DNA of 64,000 nucleotides from an uncultured Chitinophaga sp. (GCF_902168175.1 NZ_CABHOU010000038.1:1-64000); one strand, 5' to 3'; shown: positions 54,421 to 63,385, numbered from the stretch's first letter. Made by a program: numbers and translations. Notes: generated by a model from the letters alone, not told the origin.

Positions 54421-55326
54421 ATGAAAAGAAGGAACTTTCTGAGAAATATTCCCCTGGTAGCCGGCATAGCCGCTACCGGGGGAGTTTCGCAGGCGCTGGC
54501 AGCGCCTGTGGAAAAAGCAGGCAAAAAACCTGCATTAACTATCGGTCATATAACAGACGTTCATATACGCCCTGAGGAAAATGTGCCCGAACGGTACAAA
54601 AAATGCCTGGAGGAAGTAAAACGCCATAAGGTCGATTTTTTCCTGAATACCGGCGATTCTATTCATGCGGCCGATTACGGCCATATCACACGCGAGCGGG
54701 TGCTCGAACAGTGGGCGGCCTGGGACGATTGTATGAAAATGCTGCAATCGTACGATGTATACACCTGCATTGGTAACCACGATCCATGGTGGGCAGCGCC
54801 GTCTAAAGAAGATGAAATGTACGGTGTGGCTTATGCGGTAAAACGTGCCGGTATGCCCGCCAGGTATTACAGCTTCAGTAAAAAGAACTGGCATTTTTTC
54901 GTGCTTGATGGCAATAACCCTGGTGTGTCGCTGGACGCTCCGCAAATGGAGTGGCTCAAAGCCGGACTGGCAGCCGTTCCTGCCGGGCATCATGTTCTGC
55001 TGATGTCGCACTACCCGATACTTACTGTTACAGGAGCTTTGGTAGGCGGTCAGCACAAAGATCATAAGGAATTAAAGAACCTGTTCTATCAACATAAAGA
55101 TAAAGTGAGGGTGTGCCTCAGCGGCCACCAGCATTTGCTGGATAACTGCGTGTACAATGGCGTGCATTATCTTTGCAACGGAGCCATGAGTGGTTTTTGG
55201 TGGGAGAAGGGCGATGAGAAGTCGGCAGGCCCCTGTTATGTACAGGAAACGCCGCCGGGTTACGCCATCCTGAAACTATATGACGACGGCACGATAGAAA
55301 ATACGTATTACCCGCATCAACATTAA
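54421..55326 (+). CDS. Tat-exported metallophosphoesterase (2)
   Basis: 301 residues. MKRRNFLRNIPLVAGIAATG is a Tat signal. Calcineurin-type motifs are GHITDVHIRP, LNTGDSIHA, CIGNHDPWW, LLMSHYPI and LSGHQHLLDN. It is related to, but divergent from, the phosphoesterase at 46960, so this locus makes two exported enzymes of one family, which may remove phosphorus groups from different linkages. It starts 2 bases after the dehydrogenase stop. Confidence 0.88.
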   Translation: MKRRNFLRNIPLVAGIAATGGVSQALAAPVEKAGKKPALTIGHITDVHIRPEENVPERYKKCLEEVKRHKVDFFLNTGDSIHAADYGHITRERVLEQWAAWDDCMKMLQSYDVYTCIGNHDPWWAAPSKEDEMYGVAYAVKRAGMPARYYSFSKKNWHFFVLDGNNPGVSLDAPQMEWLKAGLAAVPAGHHVLLMSHYPILTVTGALVGGQHKDHKELKNLFYQHKDKVRVCLSGHQHLLDNCVYNGVHYLCNGAMSGFWWEKGDEKSAGPCYVQETPPGYAILKLYDDGTIENTYYPHQH

Positions 55327-55339
55327 ATTAGAAAGTATA

Positions 55340-56014
55340 ATGATAAAAATGGTAGTGTTTGACATGGCTGGCACCACGGTAGACGAAGACAATGTGGTGT
55401 ATAAAACCGTACGGCAGGCAATCAATGAGAAAGGATTTGATCTTACACTGGAGCAGGTGCTGGCAAACGGTGCCGGAAAGGAGAAGTTACAGGCCATAAA
55501 GAGTGTGATGGAAGTGCATTTGGGTAATACGGATGAAGAGCTGGCCAATGCCATTTTTGAACGTTTTAAAGTGATGCTGGAAAGTGCTTACAATGAACTG
55601 CAGGTGAAGGAACAGCCTGCCGCAAAAGAAACATTTTTCGCCCTGCGCAAGCGGGGTATTCATGTGGTGCTGAATACCGGCTACCAGGGTTCGGTCGCTG
55701 AAGGGCTTGTACGTAAATTGGGCTGGGTACCGGGGTCTGATTATGATGCGCTGATCACTGCCAGCGATGTAACGCGTAATCGCCCGCACCCCGATATGAT
55801 ACTGCTGGCCATGGAGCGCTTTGGTATCAGCGATCCGAAAACCGTGATAAAAGTAGGTGATTCAACGATTGATGTGGAGGAAGGGAAAAATGCCGGATGT
55901 GGCCTGTCTATTGGTATAACAACCGGTGCGCATACCCGCGGGCAATTAGAAACTGCTTCTCCCGATTTTATTATCAATAGCCTGGGTGAGTTGCTGCCGG
56001 TGCTTGGACTGTAA
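55340..56014 (+). CDS. PhnX-like HAD hydrolase
   Basis: 224 residues of the HAD superfamily. Motif I is DMAGTTVDED (nucleophile Asp8), motif II is in VVLNTGYQGS, motif III Lys in RNRPHPDM region and motif IV GDSTIDVEEGKNAG. It resembles the phosphonoacetaldehyde hydrolase-like group (TIGR03351, from memory), where a cap lysine forms a Schiff base with the aldehyde; Lys47 in NGAGKEKLQAI is a candidate. True PhnX splits phosphonoacetaldehyde to acetaldehyde and phosphate; a plain phosphatase is the alternative. It is the last gene of the susCD operon, 13 bases after the phosphoesterase. Confidence 0.75.
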   Translation: MIKMVVFDMAGTTVDEDNVVYKTVRQAINEKGFDLTLEQVLANGAGKEKLQAIKSVMEVHLGNTDEELANAIFERFKVMLESAYNELQVKEQPAAKETFFALRKRGIHVVLNTGYQGSVAEGLVRKLGWVPGSDYDALITASDVTRNRPHPDMILLAMERFGISDPKTVIKVGDSTIDVEEGKNAGCGLSIGITTGAHTRGQLETASPDFIINSLGELLPVLGL

Positions 56015-56028
56015 AGCGGCTGGAAAGT

Positions 56029-56067
56029 AAAGAGGCCGCGCAGCTTTATCTGCAGCGCGGCTTCTTT
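56029..56067. terminator. Bidirectional terminator between HAD and XRE genes
   Basis: GAGGCCGCGC and GCGCGGCTTC form the outer stem with an AG/CT extension inside, flanked by AAAG and TTTATT. It lies between the convergent HAD and XRE-cupin genes. Confidence 0.7.
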
Positions 56068-56082
56068 ATTATCTTAGCAAAG

Positions 56083-56688
56083 TTATTTGCGCAGCTCGCC
56101 GAAGAAGTACATCACCAGCAGGCGAACGGTGGTGTTAAGGTGATTAATGGGTACGTGCCCGATGCTGCCATCGAAGAACAATGCATCGCCCTCCGAGAGA
56201 TCGAACGTTTTGTCTTCTAACTGGTATTGGAGGTCGCCTGTTAACACGTAAATGAATTCGTAAGCTGCAGTAGTTACCTGCGACCGTTGTGAACCGGGAC
56301 TCAGCGTTAGCAGTGATATTTGAAAAGCACCGCCGTCGAAACTCGATTCGAGTATGGATTCATACTGGAAACCGATAGCACCTTCTTCTTTCTCATAAGA
56401 TGAATAGTTATTTTTTGGAAGGAAGAGGTACCCGGGAAAATCGTTTTCGGCGCTTAACTCGGCAAAAAACACTTCGGCACTAATACCCAGCTTTTGTATG
56501 ATGGTAAACAGCGTGGGAATGGTCGGAAGCATACGGCCATTTTCAATTTTAGATAACAAGGCTGACTTAATGCCCGTAACCGCGGAAAGGTCCAGCAGCT
56601 TAAGGCCTTTGTCTTTGCGGTACTTGCGGATGAGTCCTCCTATTCTATGGTAGACAAGCTGTCCGCCGCCAACTGATTCCTGGTTCAT
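56083..56688 (-). CDS. XRE-cupin transcriptional regulator
   Basis: 201 residues: an N-terminal XRE helix-turn-helix (IRKYRKDKGLKLLDLSAVTG, KSALLSKIENGRMLPTIPTL; about residues 15-75) and a C-terminal cupin (about 110-195; AYEFIYVLTGDLQYQLEDKT, FDLSEGDALFFDG, HVPINHLNTTVRLLVMYFFG). Such proteins are dimeric repressors or activators sensing a small ligand in the cupin. It faces the MFS gene divergently and ends against the susCD operon. The box TTTCGTTATTGGAAA between it and the MFS gene repeats upstream of susC, so it is the best candidate to bind that operator. Confidence 0.88.
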   Translation of the reverse strand: MNQESVGGGQLVYHRIGGLIRKYRKDKGLKLLDLSAVTGIKSALLSKIENGRMLPTIPTLFTIIQKLGISAEVFFAELSAENDFPGYLFLPKNNYSSYEKEEGAIGFQYESILESSFDGGAFQISLLTLSPGSQRSQVTTAAYEFIYVLTGDLQYQLEDKTFDLSEGDALFFDGSIGHVPINHLNTTVRLLVMYFFGELRK

Positions 56689-56743
56689 GAACTTAACGAT
56701 TATTTAAAAATACTAAGGCGAAGTTAATTATTAAGAAAGTTAT

Positions 56744-56758
56744 TTTCGTTATTGGAAA
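56744..56758. promoter_or_regulatory. Operator-like palindrome, copy 6
   Basis: TTTCGTTATTGGAAA matches TTTC-N6-GGAAA and overlaps a second palindrome GGAAATAATTTCC (56754-56766). It lies 55 bases upstream of the XRE-cupin gene and 95 upstream of the MFS gene, suited for control of both. Confidence 0.6.
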
Positions 56759-56853
56759 TAATTTCCTGCTTTTTGTTTTACTGATGAGGCGAAACTAGTA
56801 ACTATTCTTCACCCGGCCTTGTAATGGAGGGGCTATTCAATTAACTACACCGA

Positions 56854-58122
56854 ATGTTTACGGAAACTGCACAAAAGAGTGTGATGGCACAACGTTGGAA
56901 GATGTTACTGCTCACGATGTTCTGCTATTTGTTTTTCTACACCGGCCGTCATAATTTTGGCTGGGCGGCGCACCAGTTGGCCGATACGCTGAAAATATCA
57001 TACGAACGAATTGGCTGGATCAGCTTTGCCATGCTGGTAGGCTATGCCCTGGGCCAGTTGATCAATGGCAACCTCGCTGATCGTTTAAGCCCGAAACATA
57101 TGATCGCCGCAGGTGGGCTTTTGTCGGTAGCGGCCAACATTGCCATCAGTTTCTCCTCTTCCTTTACCATGATACTGGTCCTCTGGAGTTTGAACGGTTA
57201 TTTCCAGTCGATGGCCTGGGCTTCGGGCAGCCGTATTATTGCTAACTGGTGGATGGCGAATGACCGGGGGCTTGCCTTCGGTTTATATACCATGGCTGCG
57301 GGTTTGTCGTCGGTGATTACCTATCTTTTTTCTATTATGCTGGTGAATGAAAGCTGGCGTAACCTTTTCAGGATACCCGTATTGTTCCTGGCCGTTGCAG
57401 TAGTCATTTTTTTCATCTTCGTGAAAAATGCACCGGAAGAAACAACTGCCGGACAAACCGGGGCCGCTGTTGAACCTGGCTGGAAGCAAGCTTACCGGGA
57501 GGTATTATCCAATCGTAAATTTCTCGTGGTGTGCCTCTCTCTTGGTTTTCAGAGCATGGCGCGATATGCGTTGATTTTCTGGTTGCCTGTCTATTTTTTA
57601 AGTTCAGAATTTAGTGATGCACCTTCCAAATTATGGATTACCCTTTTGCTGCCCATAGGTATGGCTGCCGGCGCTATCTCGTTCGGTTTTATCTCTGACT
57701 GGCTGTTCCGCTCAAACCGCATTATTTCTATTTGTATTGGCATGGCTGCCTGCAGTGTATTGTCGGCCGCTATCTATTACCTGCAAATAAAAACCGGCAT
57801 AGCCATTTGTGTCCTGGTGTTCTTTTCCGGCTTCTTCGCCTACGGACCGCAGGCTAACTTCTGGCCGCTGGCGCCGGAACTATTGGGCCAGTCGTATGTG
57901 GGCACAGGTACAGGCATCATGAACATGGTAGCCTATGTATTTGCTGCTATTGGCGAACCGTTAATGGGCAAGATCATCGACGTTACGGGCAGTAAGGGCA
58001 TAATCTTTCTGGTGGTGGCGCTTATATCGTTATTGAGCGCATTAACGATATTGCTCACAACTGTATTCAATCGCCGACAGCCGGAGCGCGCATTATATAG
58101 CACTGGCGTGCCGGTTATTTAA
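56854..58122 (+). CDS. MFS carrier, organophosphate antiporter (GlpT/UhpT) type
   Basis: 422 residues with 12 predicted transmembrane helices. The N-terminal YLFFYTGRHNFGWAAHQLAD and WASGSRIIANWWM segments match the organophosphate:phosphate antiporter subfamily (GlpT/UhpT/PgtP), which brings phosphorylated organic compounds across the inner membrane in exchange for phosphate. Here it would take up the phosphorus compound freed in the periplasm. Gene order (divergent from the XRE-cupin regulator, shared operator) ties it to the upstream susCD operon. The frame is uninterrupted. Confidence 0.85.
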   Translation: MFTETAQKSVMAQRWKMLLLTMFCYLFFYTGRHNFGWAAHQLADTLKISYERIGWISFAMLVGYALGQLINGNLADRLSPKHMIAAGGLLSVAANIAISFSSSFTMILVLWSLNGYFQSMAWASGSRIIANWWMANDRGLAFGLYTMAAGLSSVITYLFSIMLVNESWRNLFRIPVLFLAVAVVIFFIFVKNAPEETTAGQTGAAVEPGWKQAYREVLSNRKFLVVCLSLGFQSMARYALIFWLPVYFLSSEFSDAPSKLWITLLLPIGMAAGAISFGFISDWLFRSNRIISICIGMAACSVLSAAIYYLQIKTGIAICVLVFFSGFFAYGPQANFWPLAPELLGQSYVGTGTGIMNMVAYVFAAIGEPLMGKIIDVTGSKGIIFLVVALISLLSALTILLTTVFNRRQPERALYSTGVPVI

Positions 58123-58135
58123 TATCCACCACCAC

Positions 58136-58433
58136 CTTTTTTTCCCTTCTAAATCAAGCTCCGCGATCCATATCTTAAACGGCGCTGCTGTAGGGTAAAT
58201 CAGCAGTTTCATTAAAGGAAGCATGATCACACACATACCGGCGGCTGTGCCATCTGCCGTTTTCAACTGCTTCCGGAAGATCAGCGCCAGCACGATAGTG
58301 GCCATCAGGAACCGGTAGAACAGGAAGGTAGAGGAAGATGAATGTCCGATAGCCAGTTTGCTAATGGAATACGATACACCCCGGAAGGCGGTGCCGATGA
58401 TCAGCAGGATCAGTAAAAGATGTTTTTCTCCAT
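58136..58433 (-). pseudogene. Decayed DMT/EamA transporter
   Basis: On the minus strand ATG 58433 gives MEKNIF and then a stop, but the next frame continues LLLILLIIGTAFRGVSYSIS and FYRFLMATIVLALIFRKQLK. That is the first two helices of a DMT (EamA) permease, where the family usually has xIWGSxF and FxFYRFxxA. After about 60 residues the homology ends in unrelated sequence (AELDLEGKKRWWWI). A frameshift plus a large internal deletion explain it. The remnant runs up to the MFS stop. Confidence 0.5.
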
Positions 58434-58455
58434 GAGGAATGAGGCCTGCCTGAAA

Positions 58456-58980
58456 TTACCGGGTTAAAGCTTTTTTCATCAGGATGTCGGTTTGTACATC
58501 ATTACCCAGCCGGAAGGTATGTTGGCTGAACTCCGAAAACCCGTTTTTGGCATAGAATTTTATCGCCCTGGCATTCTTTTCCCATACACCCAGCCAAATA
58601 TATGGAGCGCCGGCTTCAACGGCTACCTGCACGGCATGTTCATAAAGTGCCTGCCCCACCTTTTGTCCATGATAGGCCTGCAGCACATAAATGCGTTCTA
58701 TTTCGAGGGAATTGTCGCCCTGCGGTTCTGTTTGTGCCTGGCCAAAGTTCAGCTTGAGGTAACCGCTTACCTGGCCATCGGTTACTGCGAAGTAAAACTG
58801 AGATTGTTCGTTATTAAGCTCCCCGGACAGTTGCTCCGTCGTCAGGTTGTCTTCCAGGTACTTGTTCATGTTTTCCGGGGTATTCACGTCAGCAAACGTT
58901 TCTATGAACGTGCTGCGCGAAATGATTTGTAATTCAGCCACCTGACCGGGCAATACCCTGTTGATCCTTACTTCGTTCAT
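58456..58980 (-). CDS. GNAT family N-acetyltransferase
   Basis: 174 residues. The acetyl-CoA site is seen in IERIYVLQAYHGQKVGQALY (QxxGxG/A-type P-loop) with the following AGAPYIWLGVWEKNARAIKF and FYAKNGFSEFSQHTF, typical of RimI/spermidine-type GNATs. The acceptor is unknown. Single gene with its own promoter. ATG 58980. Confidence 0.88.
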   Translation of the reverse strand: MNEVRINRVLPGQVAELQIISRSTFIETFADVNTPENMNKYLEDNLTTEQLSGELNNEQSQFYFAVTDGQVSGYLKLNFGQAQTEPQGDNSLEIERIYVLQAYHGQKVGQALYEHAVQVAVEAGAPYIWLGVWEKNARAIKFYAKNGFSEFSQHTFRLGNDVQTDILMKKALTR

Positions 58981-59221
58981 ACGGCAAATTTACTGCGTTT
59001 TTTTAATGCTGTAAAATGCTAAAAAAACTCATGAATAGCTGCTGGTTTATGCGTTTTGTTAGGCAAAGTTAACTTGTGTATACCCAGAGAATCACCTCAT
59101 TATCATATATATATAGCTTAAAACATGATTTTTTACAAAGTTTACATTTCTATTTACAATCCAAATTCGTCGCACCGAAAAATATCAAAGTAGATTTGCT
59201 GAATCAAAATTTGATAGGAGT

Positions 59222-60253
59222 ATGAAATGTAAACTTAAGAGATACGCACACATTTACACCTTGTTCCTAATGTTGTTTTTTTGCACTTCCGGTGAAGGAC
59301 AAAACAAACCAGACCTCCCGAAACAAAATGTCAAGCCCGAAACTAAAGATTCAATCATTTCCCAGGTGCCTAATAGTATGGTCCGAAATATAAAGCAAGC
59401 CAGGAACGGAGACATTTTGATTGCTTCTTTCCTGGGCGTGTTCCGGTACGATGGAAAATCGTTTACCAATTTAACAGGTAAAATAAATACCCCCAGCTTC
59501 TTCGATGTTCTGGAAGATCGAAAAGGAAATCTTTGGTTCGCTTCCCGAGATTCAGGGGTCTATTGTTTCAATGGTAAATCCGTTCAACATTTTACAACAA
59601 AGGACGGGCTTGCCAGTAATATGGCGCTTCATCTTTATGAAGATAGAGCCGGTAACATTTGGTTCGGAACAACCCGTTACGATGGGGAATCTTTTCGAAA
59701 TTTTACTACAAAAGATGGATTTCCCAGCAACAATGTTCGTTTACTTCTTGAAGACAAAACCGGCAAGCTTTGGTTTGGTGGACATGGAGAAAATATGTTC
59801 GTTTATGATGCCCGCCTGAATGGCGAAGTTGGGCAGGGAAAAACATTTACCGTTTTAAAAAACAAAGATGGCAAAGCATTTAACAGTGTTTGGTCAATAA
59901 TCGAAGATAAAAAAGGAAACATTTGGTTCGCTGAAGATGGTCTTTTTCGCTATGATGGCAAAACCTTTACGAAGGTGTCGCAGACGGGGGCTTATTCCAT
60001 AATCGAAGATAAAAAAGGCAATATCTGGACTAGTTCAGGGAGTAGCATTTTTTGTTATGATGAACAGTCCTTGTTCAATATAACCCCAACTGTAAAAGAG
60101 ATTAAAGTGTCAGGAGAAAACAGTTTTTTGTTTGGGATATTAGAGGCTAACGATGGAAGTATTTGGGTTGGAGCGAGGGGGCCTGCGAGTAAAGTGTATC
60201 GTTATAATGGAAAGACCATCACGGACTTTAAAGAAAAAGACGGTCAGAAATAA
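59222..60253 (+). CDS. Two-component-type propeller sensor, no kinase
   Basis: 343 residues with a signal peptide (YTLFLMLFFCTSGEG). It contains several ~40-residue propeller repeats with the pattern EDxxGNxWFxxxxxGxxxYxG, e.g. DRKGNLWFASRDSGVYCFNG and EDKKGNIWFAEDGLFRYDGK. In Bacteroidota hybrid two-component systems this periplasmic propeller precedes a histidine kinase; here the protein ends after the propeller, so it is a free secreted sensor or binding protein, or a truncated one. TAGGAG lies a few bases upstream of ATG 59222. Base composition is clearly more AT-rich than in the genes around it. Confidence 0.75.
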   Translation: MKCKLKRYAHIYTLFLMLFFCTSGEGQNKPDLPKQNVKPETKDSIISQVPNSMVRNIKQARNGDILIASFLGVFRYDGKSFTNLTGKINTPSFFDVLEDRKGNLWFASRDSGVYCFNGKSVQHFTTKDGLASNMALHLYEDRAGNIWFGTTRYDGESFRNFTTKDGFPSNNVRLLLEDKTGKLWFGGHGENMFVYDARLNGEVGQGKTFTVLKNKDGKAFNSVWSIIEDKKGNIWFAEDGLFRYDGKTFTKVSQTGAYSIIEDKKGNIWTSSGSSIFCYDEQSLFNITPTVKEIKVSGENSFLFGILEANDGSIWVGARGPASKVYRYNGKTITDFKEKDGQK

Positions 60254-60313
60254 TGTGCCTTGCTGAACTTGAAATCAATTGTCATTATCATTACTCAATA
60301 CAACCCTTTTATT

Positions 60314-60961
60314 ATGAACTACAAGTTATCATTCACTTACCTATATTTAATTATCAGTCTTTTTGTTTTCGGATGTGGTGGACCTGCAAAAGAGGAAAAA
60401 AAGAAGGACGGACCGGCAAGTTCCATATCCCTACATGTTGGGGATGAAAAACATTTTACAATAGATACAAAGGAAAGTGTGATAAGTTGGATGGGTTCCA
60501 GTCTTGAGGGAAAGCATGATGGCTACTCGTATATTTCAAAAGGAGAATTGCTGGTTGAAAACGATCAACTTGCTGGTGGAACAGTTGAAATAGACATGAA
60601 CAAGAGTGAGGGTCCTGGTCACGATAAGGATAATAACCTTATTAATCACTTAAAAAGTCCTGATTTTTTTGATGTTGAAAAATTTCCCTTTTCTACAATC
60701 GTAATTACCAGGGTTGCAACTATAAACGGGGAGCATAAGACAGTGACAGGAAACCTTACTATTAAGGGTATCAAACGCCCGGTCATCTTTCCGGCCAGGA
60801 TACAGGTTGAGGGTGGAACCATCAAAGCGGAAGCGAACCTGACTATCGATCGAACAGATTGGGGCATCCGTTACAAGTCGGGAAAGTTTTATGACAATTT
60901 AGCTGATAAAGCGATTTCGGATTCCATTGAATTCAATATAAAGATCCTGGCAAAGAAATAA
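60314..60961 (+). CDS. YceI family lipoprotein
   Basis: 215 residues. Lipoprotein leader MNYKLSFTYLYLIISLFVFG with cysteine 21. The YceI fold (lipocalin-like isoprenoid-binding barrel) is recognisable from VISWMGSSLEGKHDGYSYIS, MNKSEGPGHDKDNNLINHLK, FFDVEKFPFSTI and GNLTIKGIKRPVIFP. The protein probably binds a polyisoprenoid-like lipid in the envelope. It follows the propeller gene by 60 bases and shares its AT-rich composition. ATG 60314 is chosen because it starts the signal peptide. Confidence 0.85.
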   Translation: MNYKLSFTYLYLIISLFVFGCGGPAKEEKKKDGPASSISLHVGDEKHFTIDTKESVISWMGSSLEGKHDGYSYISKGELLVENDQLAGGTVEIDMNKSEGPGHDKDNNLINHLKSPDFFDVEKFPFSTIVITRVATINGEHKTVTGNLTIKGIKRPVIFPARIQVEGGTIKAEANLTIDRTDWGIRYKSGKFYDNLADKAISDSIEFNIKILAKK

Positions 60962-60962
60962 A

Positions 60963-61322
60963 CCTGGTCATCACTACTTTGGGTATTTCAGGGGAAGAAC
61001 CAGTTACGGCGAAATCATCCGGCAAATGTTCGATTCCTTTGGCGTAACGCCTGATGTAAACGTCCATTCCGAATTCGGCTCCACCATTATTGCACTGGTC
61101 AGAAAAAGGCGGGGCATTGCCATCCTCCCTGATTCCTATATGTACCATGAAAGTCCCGGTATCCGGTTCATCAGGCTGCCGTTTAAAACGGAGCTGTATA
61201 TCAACTGGCGGGCCGACGACCATAACCCGGTGCTGTCGAATATATTGAAGCTGACACTCCATCAAAAAAACATACCCCATTCTATATCGATCCTTTATCG
61301 ATCCTATATCCGTTTCCGCTGA
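60963..61322 (+). pseudogene. LysR substrate-binding-domain fragment
   Basis: A frame without start directly after the YceI stop reads YFRGRTSYGEIIRQMFDSFG, then EFGSTIIALVRKRRGIAILP and WRADDHNPVLSNILKLTL. This is the C-terminal third of a LysR regulator's effector domain; the DNA-binding part is missing. Its last codons run into the 11-bp repeat cluster at 61282. It is a remnant of a gene whose 5' part was lost, perhaps when the AT-rich pair upstream was inserted. Confidence 0.55.
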
Positions 61323-61375
61323 AACCCGCGCCCCTGTACACGGCTATTAAAGGATCGATATAGGATCGATATACC
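61282..61375. repeat. 11-bp repeats in inverted orientation
   Basis: CTATATCGATC, CTTTATCGATC and CTATATCC follow at 61282-61311; GATCGATATAG and GATCGATATAC at 61353-61374 are the same unit on the other strand. The two clusters, about 41 bases apart, can pair over about 23 bp with one mismatch into a large hairpin. The 11-bp period equals that of the repeats at 146-222. Confidence 0.7.
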
Positions 61376-61894
61376 TTCGCCGGAAGAAAGTAATTGCAGC
61401 GCGGTTTTTAGCGGTTGCTGCTGTATTGTAACTCTTCAATGATCTGAAATTGAATTAATTGAATATCTGCAAGATGTTTATATGAGTTGTATTCCTTACT
61501 GGTGAAGAGTTTCAGGGGGTTAAGAGGGCTTTCGTTCCCTCGTCTTGCACCCTTCATTCCCCCGTCTTGCATACTTCATTCCTTTTTACAACATACCGGC
61601 ATCTCACCGTTGTACCTTTGCTTTATCGACCGTGATCCGCACCTTTTTACCGTCGGAAGATGCTTTGAAGGTGACCACGTGGAAAGGGAGGAAAGCTTCC
61701 CATTCATTTGAGAGTTCTTTGACATATTGGTTTAAAAAAAGGGGGGTAGCCGGGGCAAACATAATAGGGCCGGTGCGGGTGTGTACAGCCTGCCCGGTAC
61801 TTATTAATTGCTATGATATATGAATACATCACCTGCATATATCCATTGCCTCCGCATCTGTTTTACTGCACATTTGCAGCATAACATTTACTGT
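61323..61894. other. Intergenic region with degraded minus-strand frame
   Basis: Apart from the end of the repeat cluster, a 69-codon minus-strand frame at 61604-61810 reads TGPIMFAPATPLFLNQYVKE and later FHVVTFKASSDGKKVRITVD before its stop. Its composition looks coding, but it is bounded by stops on both sides and I cannot name a family. The catalase promoter must lie in the last 100 bases. Confidence 0.35.
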
Positions 61895-63385
61895 ATGGAC
61901 AACAACAAACTAACCACCCGCACCGGGTCGCCCGTTGTAGATAATCAGCATATTATGACAGCAGGTAAGCGTGGCCCTGTTTTGTTACAGGATGTATGGT
62001 TCCTGGAAAAGATGGCGCATTTCGACCGGGAACTGATACCTGAGCGACGCATGCACGCCAAGGGGTCGGGCGCTTATGGTACGTTTACAGTTACGCATGA
62101 TATTACCCGGTTTACAAAGGCGAAATTGTTCTCGGCTATCGGTAAACAGACACCTTTGTTCTTAAGATTCTCTACCGTGGCCGGTGAAAAGGGAGCAGCA
62201 GACGCAGAGCGGGATATTCGTGGTTTTGCGCTGAAGTTCTATACGGAAGAAGGCATCTGGGATTTGGTAGGAAACAATACGCCGGTGTTCTTCATGCGCG
62301 ATCCGCTGAAGTTTCCGGACCTGAACCATGTGGTGAAAAGGGATCCGCGTACGAATATGCACAACGCCGACAGCAACTGGGATTTCTGGACGCTGCTGCC
62401 GGAAGCCTTACACCAGGTAACGATTGTAATGAGCGACCGCGGTATCCCTAAATCGTACCGCCATATGAACGGTTTCGGCAGTCATACTTTCAGTTTCATT
62501 AATGCCGATCAGCAACGTTACTGGGTAAAGTTTCATTTCAAAACACAGCAGGGCATACAGAACCTGACCAACGAAGAAGCGGCTGCCATCATCGGCGGCG
62601 ACCGTGAAAGTCACCAACGCGATCTTTACAACAATATAGAAGCGGGCAACTACCCCAAATGGACGATGTACGTGCAGGTGATGGAGGAGGAGGATGCAAA
62701 CACCTACCACATCAATCCCTTTGATCTTACCAAAGTATGGCCTCATGGCGATTATCCGCTGATACCGGTAGGGGAGTTCGAGCTTAATCATAACCCTGCC
62801 AACTACTTTGCAGAAGTGGAGCAATCGGCCTTTAACCCTGCACAGGTAGTACCCGGCATTAGTTTTTCACCCGATAAAATGTTGCAGGGGCGGTTGTTTT
62901 CGTATGGCGATGCACAACGTTACCGCCTTGGCGTAAACCATCACCAAATACCGGTAAACGCGCCCCAATGCCCCTACCACGCTTATCATCGCGATGGGGC
63001 TATGCGAACGGACGGTAACTACGGAGGTTCAACGCCCTATGAACCTAACAGTTTCGGGCAATGGAAGGAACAGCCGGAACATAAAGAGCCACCGTTGAAG
63101 ATTACAGGAGATGCAGCACATTGGGACCATCGCGAGGATGAGGATTATTTCAGTCAGCCTGGTAATTTGTTCAGGCTGATGTCTGATGCACAAAGGGCGT
63201 TGTTGTTCAGTAATACCGCTGCCGCCGTAGGAGGGGCACAATTATTTATCCAGGTAAGGCATATTCGTAATTGTTACCAGGCCGATCCGGCTTATGGCAA
63301 AGGCGTGGCGGCTGCGCTTGGGTTATCGATGGAGGTGGTGCGTGATTTTGAAGGATATGAGATGAAGCGGCTGGAATCGCTGTAA
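61895..63385 (+). CDS. Monofunctional haem catalase
   Basis: 496 residues, small-subunit type. Active-site His54 is in [14 protein letters not shown], the conserved [19 protein letters not shown] block follows, the distal Asn is in [13 protein letters not shown], and the haem-ligand Tyr (about 337) in [14 protein letters not shown]. It breaks down hydrogen peroxide to water and oxygen in the cytoplasm; no signal peptide is present. ATG 61895 gives the usual [18 protein letters not shown] start, while the frame extended upstream to 61820 adds non-homologous residues. Confidence 0.95.
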   Translation: MDNNKLTTRTGSPVVDNQHIMTAGKRGPVLLQDVWFLEKMAHFDRELIPERRMHAKGSGAYGTFTVTHDITRFTKAKLFSAIGKQTPLFLRFSTVAGEKGAADAERDIRGFALKFYTEEGIWDLVGNNTPVFFMRDPLKFPDLNHVVKRDPRTNMHNADSNWDFWTLLPEALHQVTIVMSDRGIPKSYRHMNGFGSHTFSFINADQQRYWVKFHFKTQQGIQNLTNEEAAAIIGGDRESHQRDLYNNIEAGNYPKWTMYVQVMEEEDANTYHINPFDLTKVWPHGDYPLIPVGEFELNHNPANYFAEVEQSAFNPAQVVPGISFSPDKMLQGRLFSYGDAQRYRLGVNHHQIPVNAPQCPYHAYHRDGAMRTDGNYGGSTPYEPNSFGQWKEQPEHKEPPLKITGDAAHWDHREDEDYFSQPGNLFRLMSDAQRALLFSNTAAAVGGAQLFIQVRHIRNCYQADPAYGKGVAAALGLSMEVVRDFEGYEMKRLESL

